The notes beneath the pieces were generated by a model. That model did no database searches and was not told where the DNA came from. It worked only from the letters and a program-made list of their open reading frames with translations. This document shows, piece after piece, positions 16,449-25,697 of a DNA stretch of 64,000 nucleotides (within the stretch, counting starts at the first letter, position 1; every line of letters begins with the position of its first letter). The DNA lies in assembly GCF_000253255.1 (NCBI RefSeq), contig NC_015583.1:124001-188000 (forward strand), given 5' to 3'. The stretch is from Novosphingobium sp. PP1Y. GTDB lineage: Bacteria; Pseudomonadota; Alphaproteobacteria; Sphingomonadales; Sphingomonadaceae. The position numbers and the translations under genes were made by a program.

Positions 16449-17783
16449 ATGATCGATCGCCGCAATCTGATCGCGTCGGCCGCGGCGTTCGGCGCTTCTG
16501 CCGCCATGACCGGCAGCAGTGCCCTGGCCCGCACTGCCAAACCGAAGCCCATCGATCCGAAATTTCCGCAAGGTTTCCTCTGGGGCGCCGCCACAGCCGC
16601 GCATCAGGTCGAAGGCAACAATATCAATGCCGACCTCTGGCCGATCGAGAACGCGCCAGGAACGACCTTTGCGGATCGTTCGGGCGATGCGGCCAACAGC
16701 TTCGAGCTCTGGCGGGCAGATCTCGATCTGGTGAAGGGCATGGGCCTCAATTCCTATCGCTTCAGCCTCGAATGGGCACGGATCGAGCCCGATGAAGGGT
16801 ACTTCTCCAACGCCATGCTCGATCACTACAAGGCAATGATCGATGGCTGCCGGGAACGGGGGCTCAACCCCGTCGTCACATTCAACCACTTCACCACGCC
16901 GCGCTGGTTTGCTGCCAAGGGGGGTTGGCACCACCCGGATTCCCCGGCGCTCTTCGCCCGTTTCTGCGACCGCGCCGCGCGCCATCTGTCGCAGGGCATG
17001 GCGCTTGCCACTACCCTCAACGAGCCCAACCTTGTAGGCGTGATCGGCGAGATCCTTCCGCCCCAGCTCGTGGCCGGCGACAAGGCGACGCAGGAAACCG
17101 TCGCGAAGCAACTGGGCGTGCCTCTCTATTCGCCTGGCGTTGCACTCTATGTGAAGGACCCGAAGACCTACCGCGCCAACATGATGGAAGCGCACAGGCT
17201 AGGCGTGGCTGCGATCAAGGCGATGCGCAGCGATCTCGACGTCGGGGTCAGCCTCGCGATCATCGACGATCAGGCGGCGGGCAAGCATTCGATGCGCGAT
17301 GCGATCCGCGAGCGCTACTATGGCGAGTGGCTGCGCCTTGCGGCGCACACCTGCGATTTCATCGGCGTGCAGAACTATGAACGCAAGGTCTGGAACGACA
17401 AGGGCGCGCTTCCCCCACCCGCCGATGCCCCCCGTAATGCTGCGGGCGCAGAAGTCTGGCCAGGCTCGCTCGCCGGTGCGGTGCGCTATGCCTGGGAAGC
17501 GACCAAGCTACCGGTCTACGTTACCGAACATGGCGTCAACACCGACGACGATGCCTTGCGCCAGTGGCTGATCCCGGCGGCGTTGACCGAGCTCAAGCGC
17601 GCGATGGACGAGGGTGTTCCGGTCCGAGGCTATTTCCACTGGTCGCTGATCGACAACTTCGAATGGGGCTTCGGCTATCACCACCACTTCGGCCTGCACT
17701 CCTTCGACCACGAGACCTTCAAACGGACGGCCAAGCCGAGCGCAGCGGTGCTAGGCATGATCGCGCGGGCCAATAGCCTGTGA
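16449..17783 (+). CDS. GH1 beta-glucosidase, Tat-exported
   Basis: A 444-residue GH1 enzyme. The acid/base is E192 (TLNEPN) and the nucleophile is E360 (YVTEHGVN). FLWGAATAAHQVEG near residue 43 and the aglycone/sugar-site block HWSLIDNFEWGFGY also match the family. The N-terminus DRRNLIASAAAFGASAA is a Tat-like signal, so it probably works in the periplasm. The start at ATG 16449 removes 21 non-homologous residues of the longer open frame. It is coupled to the esterase gene upstream. It would trim O-linked beta-glucose from the glycosides taken in by the neighbouring receptor. Confidence 0.93.
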   Translation: MIDRRNLIASAAAFGASAAMTGSSALARTAKPKPIDPKFPQGFLWGAATAAHQVEGNNINADLWPIENAPGTTFADRSGDAANSFELWRADLDLVKGMGLNSYRFSLEWARIEPDEGYFSNAMLDHYKAMIDGCRERGLNPVVTFNHFTTPRWFAAKGGWHHPDSPALFARFCDRAARHLSQGMALATTLNEPNLVGVIGEILPPQLVAGDKATQETVAKQLGVPLYSPGVALYVKDPKTYRANMMEAHRLGVAAIKAMRSDLDVGVSLAIIDDQAAGKHSMRDAIRERYYGEWLRLAAHTCDFIGVQNYERKVWNDKGALPPPADAPRNAAGAEVWPGSLAGAVRYAWEATKLPVYVTEHGVNTDDDALRQWLIPAALTELKRAMDEGVPVRGYFHWSLIDNFEWGFGYHHHFGLHSFDHETFKRTAKPSAAVLGMIARANSL

Positions 17784-18013
17784 TGACCAATGCAGGAAAC
17801 AGACGGCACCAGCGCCCATGGTGAATCGAGCGCACAAGGAAACGAGAGCGATTTTGTGCGCGAGATGCTGGCACTTCCCGCTTGAGCATAAGGCAGAGCA
17901 GTCTTCGACTCTAAATGAAAGGCATGATCCGAGCCCTGGATCATAGGTCCCAGGCCTACCCCCGCGCACTGAATTACGCGCACGAGTGCGGCCCCAGGTG
18001 GGATGGAGGCCGA

Positions 18014-19795
18014 TTACGCTTCGTGCGTAGCCGGCACGCTCGCGCGCGCCCGGTCGCGCTGCGACAGTGCGCCGTTTCCGGCCTTATGCCGAAGCAGGCG
18101 ACCGGGCATCGCGCCGGTGGGCTCGTCATACTCACGGGTGATGGCACCATTTACCATCGTCATGCGATAACCGCTCACGGGTTGAAGCAGTCTGCTGGCG
18201 CCCTGCGGCAGATCGTCGACTATGGTGGGCTTGCCTAGCTCGAGCTTGTCGAAATCGATGACATTGATGTCTGCGCGCATCCCGGGCTCCAGCGTCCCAC
18301 GGTCGGCGATGCCCATGGAACGCGCAGTATCGTGCGACATCATGCGCACCACCTGCTCCAGGGGAATGATCGGACCGCGCGATCGATCGCGGGCCCAGTG
18401 GGTCAGCATGAAGCTGTTCATGGAACCGTCGCAGATGGTCATCACATGAGCGCCTGCATCCGATGCACCGAGGACGGTGGCGGGATGCTCGATCATCGGC
18501 TTGAGTTTATCCAGACCGCCGCCGACGTAATTGTTGATTGCAAGCAGCAGGCGCGGATGCCGGCTGGTCTTCAGCATCATGTCGTATACGTATGACTGCG
18601 CAGTGGTGCCCGCAGCAGCGGCGAGGACGGTGACGTTTACACTGGCATCGGGTTCGTAGTTGGCCGTTTCCCCCAGATCGAAACAATTGTTCCAGTGCTG
18701 ATTGAGGAACGCGCCGAAGGTACCTTCCGGGTCGGTCTCGCGCAGGATGCGCGCCTTGACCTGTGGGTCGGCAAGCGCTCCAAGCCACTTGTCGCGCGAC
18801 AGGGTATCCTTCACCTCGCGAAAGCCCGGGCGCTCCATGAACGGGTGCGTGCCGAAGAAGCTGAGCAGCGCGCCGATACTGCGTCCGCTGACTTGCCCGA
18901 AAACGCGCGAGTGTCCGCCCGCGTTGATGCGGGCAGCCCAGTCGAGCTGTTCCTGCCAATAGTCCGGATCGAGGTTGGGTTGCAGCAACAACATGTGCAG
19001 GTCGACGCCGGTTTCCGCGACGATCCTGTCGAACATCGCCATCTCGGCTCGCAGGCCCTGTGGATCTTCACCGACTACGCCTGAGGGCGCGAACTCCATG
19101 ACACCGCGATGCTGGGCGACGACACGGGCAATCGCCGTCAATTCCTCACGGTCTGCCTCGAAGTCGGGAGTCATGTCACCGTGTATGGTGCGGTGAACTG
19201 AAGTGCGCGAGCTGGATACCCCGAAGGCGCCGGCTTCCATTGCCTGGTCAACAAGTCCGGCCATGCGCGCGATCTCATCGGCATCGGCCTTGCGTCCGCA
19301 GCCAACCTTGTCGCCCAGCACGTATAGCCGTAGCGGCCCATGAGGCAGATAGCAGCCGATATCGAAACTGCGTGGCCTGGAGTCCAGAACGTCCAGATAT
19401 TCGGGGAAGCTGGACCAATTCCACGCCAGTCCGGCGTGGAGGGCACCCCCGGGTATTTCCTCCACTCCGTCCATGAGATCGATCAGGCGCCCCTCATCTC
19501 CTCGCGCAACCGGTGCGAAGCCGACACCGCAATTGCCCAGGATCGCGGTTGTCACGCCCGAACTGAATGACGGGTCGAGCAGCATGTCCCATGTAGCCTG
19601 GCCGTCGTAATGCGTGTGGATGTCCACCCAACCAGGGGTGACGAGCAGGCCAGTAGCGTCAATGGTCCGCCGGGCGGGGTCGGACACCTCTCCCACTGCG
19701 ACGATGCGACCATCGACAATGCCAATGTCCGCCTCAAAACGCGGCCGCCCCGTACCGTCGACGACTTCGCCGCCCTTGATGAGTACGTCGAGCAT
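18014..19795 (-). CDS. N-acyl-D-amino-acid deacylase family amidohydrolase
   Basis: A 593-residue zinc amidohydrolase. The urease-like metal motif is PGWVDIHTHYDGQATWD near residue 58, followed by GVTTAILGNCGVGFAP. The C-terminal DRGTLEPGMRADINVIDFDKL closes the composite beta domain. No signal peptide is seen, so it is cytoplasmic. The start is ATG 19795 rather than the in-frame GTG at 19801, because GGGAG lies 8 bases before the ATG but only 2 before the GTG. It would remove an acyl group from an N-acyl-D-amino acid or a related amide; the real substrate is unknown. It is divergent from the GH127 gene. Confidence 0.85.
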   Translation of the reverse strand: MLDVLIKGGEVVDGTGRPRFEADIGIVDGRIVAVGEVSDPARRTIDATGLLVTPGWVDIHTHYDGQATWDMLLDPSFSSGVTTAILGNCGVGFAPVARGDEGRLIDLMDGVEEIPGGALHAGLAWNWSSFPEYLDVLDSRPRSFDIGCYLPHGPLRLYVLGDKVGCGRKADADEIARMAGLVDQAMEAGAFGVSSSRTSVHRTIHGDMTPDFEADREELTAIARVVAQHRGVMEFAPSGVVGEDPQGLRAEMAMFDRIVAETGVDLHMLLLQPNLDPDYWQEQLDWAARINAGGHSRVFGQVSGRSIGALLSFFGTHPFMERPGFREVKDTLSRDKWLGALADPQVKARILRETDPEGTFGAFLNQHWNNCFDLGETANYEPDASVNVTVLAAAAGTTAQSYVYDMMLKTSRHPRLLLAINNYVGGGLDKLKPMIEHPATVLGASDAGAHVMTICDGSMNSFMLTHWARDRSRGPIIPLEQVVRMMSHDTARSMGIADRGTLEPGMRADINVIDFDKLELGKPTIVDDLPQGASRLLQPVSGYRMTMVNGAITREYDEPTGAMPGRLLRHKAGNGALSQRDRARASVPATHEA

Positions 19796-20092
19796 AATCA
19801 CATCTCCCGATTTTTGGAGGATCGTATGGCCTCTTGCCAGCCTGTCGCCCTATGCAAAGGGATAGTGACGCAGCGTGCAAACATGGCAGTCGTGACCTGG
19901 AATTGCGCCGATTGCCGCACATAGACGCAAGCAATCCGCAGCGGCGCGTTACCCAAGCAGCACGGCCGCAAGGCCCAGGAAGTCCTTCAGGCACATCTGA
20001 CCGCGAACCAGGTTGAGAGCGATGGTTGCCATTTGTCGGAGTATTTGCTCTACAAACAGGTGCGAAATCAAATATGGAAAGATGAGGCATTC

Positions 20093-22048
20093 ATGCCCGC
20101 AACCGATTTTTCAGGGCATTCGCGCCGCGATCTGCTCGTCAGCACAGGTCTTGCGGGGGCGACTGCGGGCCTTGCCACGATCCTGCCTGCGACAGCTCTT
20201 GCGGCGCAGAAGGCGGGAACGCAGGTCAAGCCCGCGCGGTTGGAACCGTTCGACCTGTCGGATGTGACCCTGGAGGAAGGGCCTTTCCTCCACGCCCAGC
20301 GCCTGACCGAAGCCTATCTGCTTCGCCTCCAGCCCGACCGGTTGCTGCATAATTTCAGAGTCAATGCGGGGCTTGCGCCAAGGGCAGCGGTCTACGGCGG
20401 ATGGGAATCGGACGAGATCTGGGCCGACATCAACTGTCATGGCCATACCCTGGGGCATTACCTGTCGGCCTGCGCGCTGGCCTTTCGCTCGACGAACGAC
20501 AGGCGCTTCAAACAGCGTGTCGATTATATTGCGAATGAGTTGGCCGCATGCCAGAAAGCGACCGGCTCGGGGCTTGTCTGCGCATTCCCGGACGGCCCGG
20601 CGCTTCTGACAGCACACCTTCGTGGAGACAAGATCACCGGGGTCCCCTGGTACACGCTACACAAGGTCTACGCGGGCTTGCGCGACGGCGCGCTGCTTGC
20701 CGACAGCACGGTTTCCCGCGAGGTACTGATCCGACTGGCGGACTGGGGCGTGGTGGCCACACGGCCACTGACCGATGGGCAGTTCGAGACGATGCTGGCG
20801 ACCGAACATGGCGGCATGAACGAAGTCTACGCCGATCTTTATGCCATGACCGGCAACGAGGACTACCGGGAACTGTCGCAGCGCTTCTCGCACAAGGCGG
20901 TCATGGACCCGCTGGTCCAGGGCCGTGACCTGCTCGACGGGATGCACGCCAATACACAAGTGCCCAAGATCGTCGGATTCCAGCGCGTCTACGAGATAAC
21001 GGGCGACGACCGCTACGCGCAGGCGGCCAACTTCTTCTTCCGCACGGTAGCGCATACCCGCTCCTTCGCGACGGGCGGACATGGCGATAACGAGCATTTC
21101 TTCGCGATGGCCGATTTCGACAGGCACGTCTTCTCGGCCAAGGGCTCCGAAACGTGCTGCCAACATAACATGCTGAAGCTGGCGCGACTGTTGTTCATGC
21201 AGGATCCGAACGCCGATTACGCAGACTATTACGAACGCACGCTTTACAACGGCATCCTTGCCTCGCAGGATCCGGACAGCGGCATGGTCACCTATTTCCA
21301 GGGCGCGCGGCCAGGCTACATGAAGCTCTATCACACGCCAGAGCACAGCTTCTGGTGCTGCACCGGAACGGGCATGGAGAACCATGTCAAATACCGGGAC
21401 TCGATCTATTTCCACGACGAACGCTCGCTCTACGTGAACCTGTTCGTACCGTCCTCCGTCGCCTGGAAGGAGAAGGGTGCGGAACTGATCCAGCGCACGG
21501 CCTTCCCCGAAAAACCGACGACCGGCCTGCAATGGAAATTGCGCGCGCCTGCCAAGATCGCCTTGCAGTTGCGGCACCCGCGCTGGAGCCGAACGGCGGT
21601 AGTACGGGTAAACGGGCAGGAGGTCGCGCGGTCGGCAACCGCCGGCAGCTATGTCGAGGTCGCGCGGACCTGGAAAGATGGCGACCGGGTCGAGCTGCAG
21701 CTGGAAATGGAGCCCACAGTGGAAAGCGCGCCGGCCGCGCCGGACATTGTCGCCTTTACATACGGCCCGATCGTGCTCGCGGGCGCACTGGGGCGCGAAG
21801 GATTGGCGCCGGACGCTGACATCATCGTCAACGAGCGCAAGATCGGCGAATACAACAAGAGCGATGTGGCCGTCCCCACCATTGCAGGCGATCCCCGCCT
21901 GGTGGCGCAGCGGCTGAGACCAGGAGCCGCGCCTCTCGAGTTCGCAATTGCGGCAGAGGATGGTTCGCCGATCCGGCTGATTCCCTATCACCGCATCGCG
22001 CACGAGCGTTATGCCACCTATTGGCGCGTGAAGCCTGCAGAGGCTTAG
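20093..22048 (+). CDS. GH127 beta-L-arabinofuranosidase, Tat-exported
   Basis: A 651-residue GH127 enzyme. HypBA1-like catalytic features are visible: E334 in GHGDNEHF, C355/C356 in GSETCCQHN, and C422-C423 in FWCCTGTG. These give the Zn-bound cysteine nucleophile site of this family. INCHGHTLGHYLSA and WYTLHKVYAGLRDG are family signatures. The start at ATG 20093 places a Tat-like signal (SRRDLLVSTGLAGATAG) at the N-terminus, and GAGG lies 6 bases upstream. It releases beta-L-arabinofuranose, for instance from extensin- or arabinogalactan-type oligosaccharides. This remains an intact arabinose-releasing enzyme while the GH51 and GH43 genes are broken. Confidence 0.9.
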   Translation: MPATDFSGHSRRDLLVSTGLAGATAGLATILPATALAAQKAGTQVKPARLEPFDLSDVTLEEGPFLHAQRLTEAYLLRLQPDRLLHNFRVNAGLAPRAAVYGGWESDEIWADINCHGHTLGHYLSACALAFRSTNDRRFKQRVDYIANELAACQKATGSGLVCAFPDGPALLTAHLRGDKITGVPWYTLHKVYAGLRDGALLADSTVSREVLIRLADWGVVATRPLTDGQFETMLATEHGGMNEVYADLYAMTGNEDYRELSQRFSHKAVMDPLVQGRDLLDGMHANTQVPKIVGFQRVYEITGDDRYAQAANFFFRTVAHTRSFATGGHGDNEHFFAMADFDRHVFSAKGSETCCQHNMLKLARLLFMQDPNADYADYYERTLYNGILASQDPDSGMVTYFQGARPGYMKLYHTPEHSFWCCTGTGMENHVKYRDSIYFHDERSLYVNLFVPSSVAWKEKGAELIQRTAFPEKPTTGLQWKLRAPAKIALQLRHPRWSRTAVVRVNGQEVARSATAGSYVEVARTWKDGDRVELQLEMEPTVESAPAAPDIVAFTYGPIVLAGALGREGLAPDADIIVNERKIGEYNKSDVAVPTIAGDPRLVAQRLRPGAAPLEFAIAAEDGSPIRLIPYHRIAHERYATYWRVKPAEA

Positions 22049-22102
22049 ACTCCATGTTCGCCTGAGCTGAGCCGCGCCTCCTGGGACCTTCTGCATTCAA
22101 GA

Positions 22103-22128
22103 GGGGCACCAGCACTGGCTGATGCCCC
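22103..22128. terminator. Hairpin between the convergent GH127 and GH3 genes
   Basis: GGGGCA (22103-22108) pairs with TGCCCC (22123-22128). After one mismatch the stem continues with CAGC/GCTG around the loop ACTG. It sits 55 bp after the GH127 stop and 83 bp from the GH3 stop. No clear U-tract is seen, so it is a plausible but unproven shared terminator. Confidence 0.45.
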
Positions 22129-22210
22129 CATCAGGAATGGAAGACAGGCCGCATGCGCGCGAGCATGCCTGCCAACGGCTCCTCGCGTCAATTCAGGCGC
22201 TGCATCATGG

Positions 22211-24214
22211 TCAGTTGGTCTTGCGATAGTGAAGGGGATAGAGAGGCCCTTCGCTGTCGGCAGGCGTGCCGGGTCGCTGTGCCATGACCGCATCCATTGA
22301 GGAGGGAAGCTCGAACGGCAACGTGCCTTGCGCCTTGGTACGCCCGGCAAGAACGTCAAAAAGCGCGTCATCGCGAGCGCCGAAATCAGCGAGAAGCAGA
22401 TTGGCCCTGCGCTTGAGCGGCGTCACGATGGCCGGCCGGTCCAGATAGATCGAAACGGCCAGCGGCAAACCTGGCGGAAGCGCCTCGATCGCGGCAATGT
22501 CCGGATCGCCCGGCGCGAAGGCAAGACTGCCTTCATGCTGCATCGAACCGAAGAAATAACCGGGATGAAGCATTTCGTGCGGTGCTGCCGTGCGCACCAC
22601 CGCAAAGTCGGCCTTTGCCGGATCCGAGACCACCTCGTACCCGGCAGCCTTGGCAGCGGCCGGATCGACATTGCGCAGCCAGACGCGTCCGGAAGTTCTG
22701 CCCGCAATGCGACCGTCATCCTCCAGTCGCACCATCGCACGGCCCTGGGCGATGCGCGCAAGCTGCTTGTCATGCGGCGTTCCGGCGATCCTTTCGGCCT
22801 CTGCCGGATCTACGAAGGGGGCCTCGAACAGGCCCAGACGAAAGCTCTGGCGCAGAATGCGGCCCACGGCAGCGTCGACCTGAGACGGCGTGACAAGGCC
22901 GCTGCGAATGGCTTCGAGTAGCGGCCCGGTATCCATTACGCCGCCGAACTGGTCGACCCCTACAGAGATCGCCCGCGCGAAGCGCTCGGGGCGGCTCAGG
23001 TCCTCTACGCCCCAGGCCATCGATATGCCTTCGAAGGTGGGGCGCTCACCCTTGGGAAATCCGTTACGGCAGATCTCGCCGCAGTCCGCAGTCACGCCCC
23101 AGTCGGTCAACACGACGCCGTCGAACCCGTAGCGGGTGCGCAGCAGATCATGGACCAGCACCTTGCTGTAAGCGGCACCGACCGGCTCTACCGCCTGCCC
23201 GTCTACCGTCAGTCCTTGCGCAATCGTATAGGCAGGCATCACCGCAGAGGGGTGCACCGCAAATGCCGCCTCGAACGGCTTGAGATGCTCTTTGAGTTCG
23301 GCTTCATCGACCGAAGCGAAACGCCCATAGCGGTTATGCGCATCCCAACCGTCCCTGGCTGCCGCATAGCCGACGAAGTGCTTTGCAACGGTTGCGACGC
23401 CATCCCGGGTGAGACCGTCCGCGCTGCCTTGCAGGCCCTCCACCAGCACTGCCGCAAGCGGCGCCGCACTGGCCGGGCTCTCGCCAAGCGATCCGCTGAT
23501 CCGCGCCCAGCGCGGCTCCGTTGCCAAATCAAGCTGCGGCCCCAGGAGCATTGAAATGCCCGTCGCGCGCAGATCCCGGCGAACGGTCGACGCAAACTGA
23601 CTGGCAAGGGTCATATCGCCCAGACCGGCGAAGCCGGTCGTATCGGGCCATTCGCTGAAGCCGCCGCTTTGCACACCTGCGCCGATGGTGCTGGCAATAT
23701 GATGGCGCGGATCGGTGGCGATGACGGCAGGAACACCGAGCCTGCCCTGTTCGGCCTCTTCCTGTATCGCGTTATTCGCCTGGGCGAACTGCGCCAGCGG
23801 CAGGACCAGCATCGAGTTGAGATGGGTAATACCCTGGGCGCGAACCATGTTCGTTACCATGCCCATGTCGTAACCGCTGGCCGGCTGCCCGAACGGTGCG
23901 TTCGAGAAAGCATTGGCGACTACCATCTGCCCGGCCTTCTCCTCGACGGTCATGCGTGACAAAAGATCGGCAGCACGCTCATCAGGCGAAAGACGCCAGT
24001 CTTCGTAAGCCGTGAGCACCCCGTTCCGGTCGAGATCGCGGAATTGCAGACCGTCCACCTCGATGACCGGAATGGACCGCGAGTCGATCCGGGGCTGCGC
24101 GATCCGTTGCGCGCCAACAACTGGATGCTCGGCCACTGCAGCACAAGCTGCAAGGCTCAGTGCGACGCTGCATGAAATCGCCAAACTGGTAACGAAACGA
24201 CGCAAGACTTTCAT
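22211..24214 (-). CDS. GH3 beta-glycosidase lipoprotein
   Basis: A 667-residue GH3 enzyme. The nucleophile is D371 (GVVLTDWG), VAKHFVGYAAARDGWDAHNR is a substrate-binding block, and VPAVIATDPRH is in the (beta/alpha)8 domain. The C-terminal alpha/beta sandwich ends near PLHYRKTN. The N-terminus MKVLRRFVTSLAISCSVALSLAAC carries a lipobox (LAAC, Cys24), so it is probably membrane-anchored. The ATG at 24214 touches a GGGAG sequence with no spacer. TTG 24205 has ideal spacing and would still give a signal peptide, so the exact start is open. The open frame upstream to 24313 is unlikely. Confidence 0.88.
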   Translation of the reverse strand: MKVLRRFVTSLAISCSVALSLAACAAVAEHPVVGAQRIAQPRIDSRSIPVIEVDGLQFRDLDRNGVLTAYEDWRLSPDERAADLLSRMTVEEKAGQMVVANAFSNAPFGQPASGYDMGMVTNMVRAQGITHLNSMLVLPLAQFAQANNAIQEEAEQGRLGVPAVIATDPRHHIASTIGAGVQSGGFSEWPDTTGFAGLGDMTLASQFASTVRRDLRATGISMLLGPQLDLATEPRWARISGSLGESPASAAPLAAVLVEGLQGSADGLTRDGVATVAKHFVGYAAARDGWDAHNRYGRFASVDEAELKEHLKPFEAAFAVHPSAVMPAYTIAQGLTVDGQAVEPVGAAYSKVLVHDLLRTRYGFDGVVLTDWGVTADCGEICRNGFPKGERPTFEGISMAWGVEDLSRPERFARAISVGVDQFGGVMDTGPLLEAIRSGLVTPSQVDAAVGRILRQSFRLGLFEAPFVDPAEAERIAGTPHDKQLARIAQGRAMVRLEDDGRIAGRTSGRVWLRNVDPAAAKAAGYEVVSDPAKADFAVVRTAAPHEMLHPGYFFGSMQHEGSLAFAPGDPDIAAIEALPPGLPLAVSIYLDRPAIVTPLKRRANLLLADFGARDDALFDVLAGRTKAQGTLPFELPSSMDAVMAQRPGTPADSEGPLYPLHYRKTN

Positions 24215-24233
24215 CTCCCGATCTTTCGGGAGA
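24214..24233 (-). promoter_or_regulatory. Perfect hairpin over the GH3 start region
   Basis: TCTCCCGA (24214-24221) and TCGGGAGA (24226-24233) are perfect 8-bp arms with loop TCTT. In the GH3 mRNA the second arm contains the GGGAG ribosome-binding sequence and the A of the ATG, so the folded form would hide the start. As DNA it is also a good palindromic operator. The text ATCTCCCGAT also precedes the deacylase start at about 19803-19812, there without the partner arm. Confidence 0.45.
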
Positions 24234-24558
24234 GTGGATCTCCCAACGTATTGCAATGCGACCCACGCGGCGAGCTGGCCGCGCGAGATGGAACAGGAAC
24301 CCATACTGGCCATCTGCCATTTTCCAAACGCTTAGTTGTGATGGGTTCGGATCGGAAAAAGTTATAGTTGGGCAGCCAAGCCGGATGGCGGAACCCTCGC
24401 GGGACCGGCCTGCGCGCGGGCGAGAACGAGGCGAAGGCCCCCTCCGCCCTCCTGGTCGATCTTCGAGCAGGCGATGGCGAACCGGTCACCGCCATCCGCG
24501 AACGCGGTCAGGCGTATGTCATCGATCCTCGCTGCAAGTCTGCGATTTCCGGACATCC
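24234..24558. other. Gap between GH3 and the AraC-type regulator gene
   Basis: These 325 bases hold the GH3 promoter region (on the minus strand) and the 3' flank of the regulator gene. A minus-strand open frame of 64 codons (24362-24556) shows no recognised domain and no convincing ribosome site. I see no RNA gene or repeat here. Confidence 0.4.
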
Positions 24559-25545
24559 CTAGGCCATGATCCTGAGCTCTGCCCCGCTGGAGAAGCGCGT
24601 GCGATATTCACCGGGCGTAAGTCCCTGGATACGGCTGAAGATGCGGCGGAACGCGGCGGGGTCCTCATAGCCTACCGACCAGGCGATCTGGTCGACTGTC
24701 CTGCGGGTGAACTCGAGCAGTTCGCGCGCCTTTCCCACGCGCAGGTGCTGGACATATTCTATCGGCTTGAGGCCGGTCGCGGACTTGAAGCGGCGCTGGA
24801 ACGTACGCTCCTCAAGCTGGGCTTGGGCTGCCATGTCCGCCAGCGTCAGATGACGCACCGCCCGCGCTTGCAGCCAATGCTGGACCTTGAGGATCGTTTC
24901 GTCTCCGTGCGTCAGGCGGGGTGAGAAGCTGCTGAAGTGCCGCTGCTCGCGGCCAGCCGGGTCGATCAGCCAGAACTTGCCCGTCTCCACCATGATTGTG
25001 GGGCCGAGTACGCGGTCGATAAGGCGCAGCCCGAGGTCGGTCCAGGCCATGAGACCGGCTGCGGTGATGATGTCGCCGTCCTCGATCACGATCTTGTCGG
25101 CATCGACCAGGATTTCGGGGAAGCGGTCCCGTAACTGGTCGGCGAACAGCCAGTGTGTCGTAGCCCGCCGCCCCGATAGCAGACCGGTCGCTGCCAGCAG
25201 GAAGGCGCCGCCGCAATTCGAAGCCAGCGTGGTGCCCTGCGCATGGCGGTCGAGCAGCCAGCGCGCATAGGGCGCAGACTCGTCCGCATCGGGCGGTCCG
25301 GTCAGGCGACCGGGAACGACCAGGATCGCAGGCTTCCCCGGCAGAGCCTCATGCGTGTCGAAGGTGCGCGAAAAGGTTCCATCGCGTGCTTTCGACCAGT
25401 GGCTGATCCGGATGATCGGCCCTCCGCGATCAGCGGAGAACGTCGAAGCCACGCCGAGCAGATCGGTCATCCCATGGACCATCGCGGCCTGGCAATGCTC
25501 ATAGAGTACGAGGCCGATTTCAGCTGCCACAGCATGAGCCACCAT
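24559..25545 (-). CDS. GlxA-type AraC family transcriptional regulator
   Basis: A 328-residue two-domain regulator. Residues ~1-190 form a DJ-1/PfpI-like domain with the nucleophile elbow LASNCGGAFLLAATGLLSGRRATTHW. Residues ~220-320 hold two AraC helix-turn-helix motifs (LTLADMAAQAQLEERTFQRRFKSATGLKPIEYVQHLRVGKARELLE and VDQIAWSVGYEDPAAFRRIFSRIQGLTPGEYRTRF). It is divergent from a hydrolase-SDR-hydrolase operon with 152 bp between, and is the likely regulator of that operon. The effector is unknown. Confidence 0.9.
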   Translation of the reverse strand: MVAHAVAAEIGLVLYEHCQAAMVHGMTDLLGVASTFSADRGGPIIRISHWSKARDGTFSRTFDTHEALPGKPAILVVPGRLTGPPDADESAPYARWLLDRHAQGTTLASNCGGAFLLAATGLLSGRRATTHWLFADQLRDRFPEILVDADKIVIEDGDIITAAGLMAWTDLGLRLIDRVLGPTIMVETGKFWLIDPAGREQRHFSSFSPRLTHGDETILKVQHWLQARAVRHLTLADMAAQAQLEERTFQRRFKSATGLKPIEYVQHLRVGKARELLEFTRRTVDQIAWSVGYEDPAAFRRIFSRIQGLTPGEYRTRFSSGAELRIMA

Positions 25546-25697
25546 ACGCCTTGCCCCTCGTCAGCTTCCACATGTCGGTTTCGGCCCCCTTTATGTCGCA
25601 ACTGCCGATCCCGGGGGACAAGCGGTCAATCTATCTCCGAAGTCACGGCACGCAAAGAGCCGCGACACGAAACAACGCAAAGGCACGGAGCAGCACG

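Noticed and set aside
24362..24556. 64-codon minus-strand frame upstream of the GH3 gene
   Set aside because: No recognised family and no ribosome site; it lies in a region better explained as promoter and flank.
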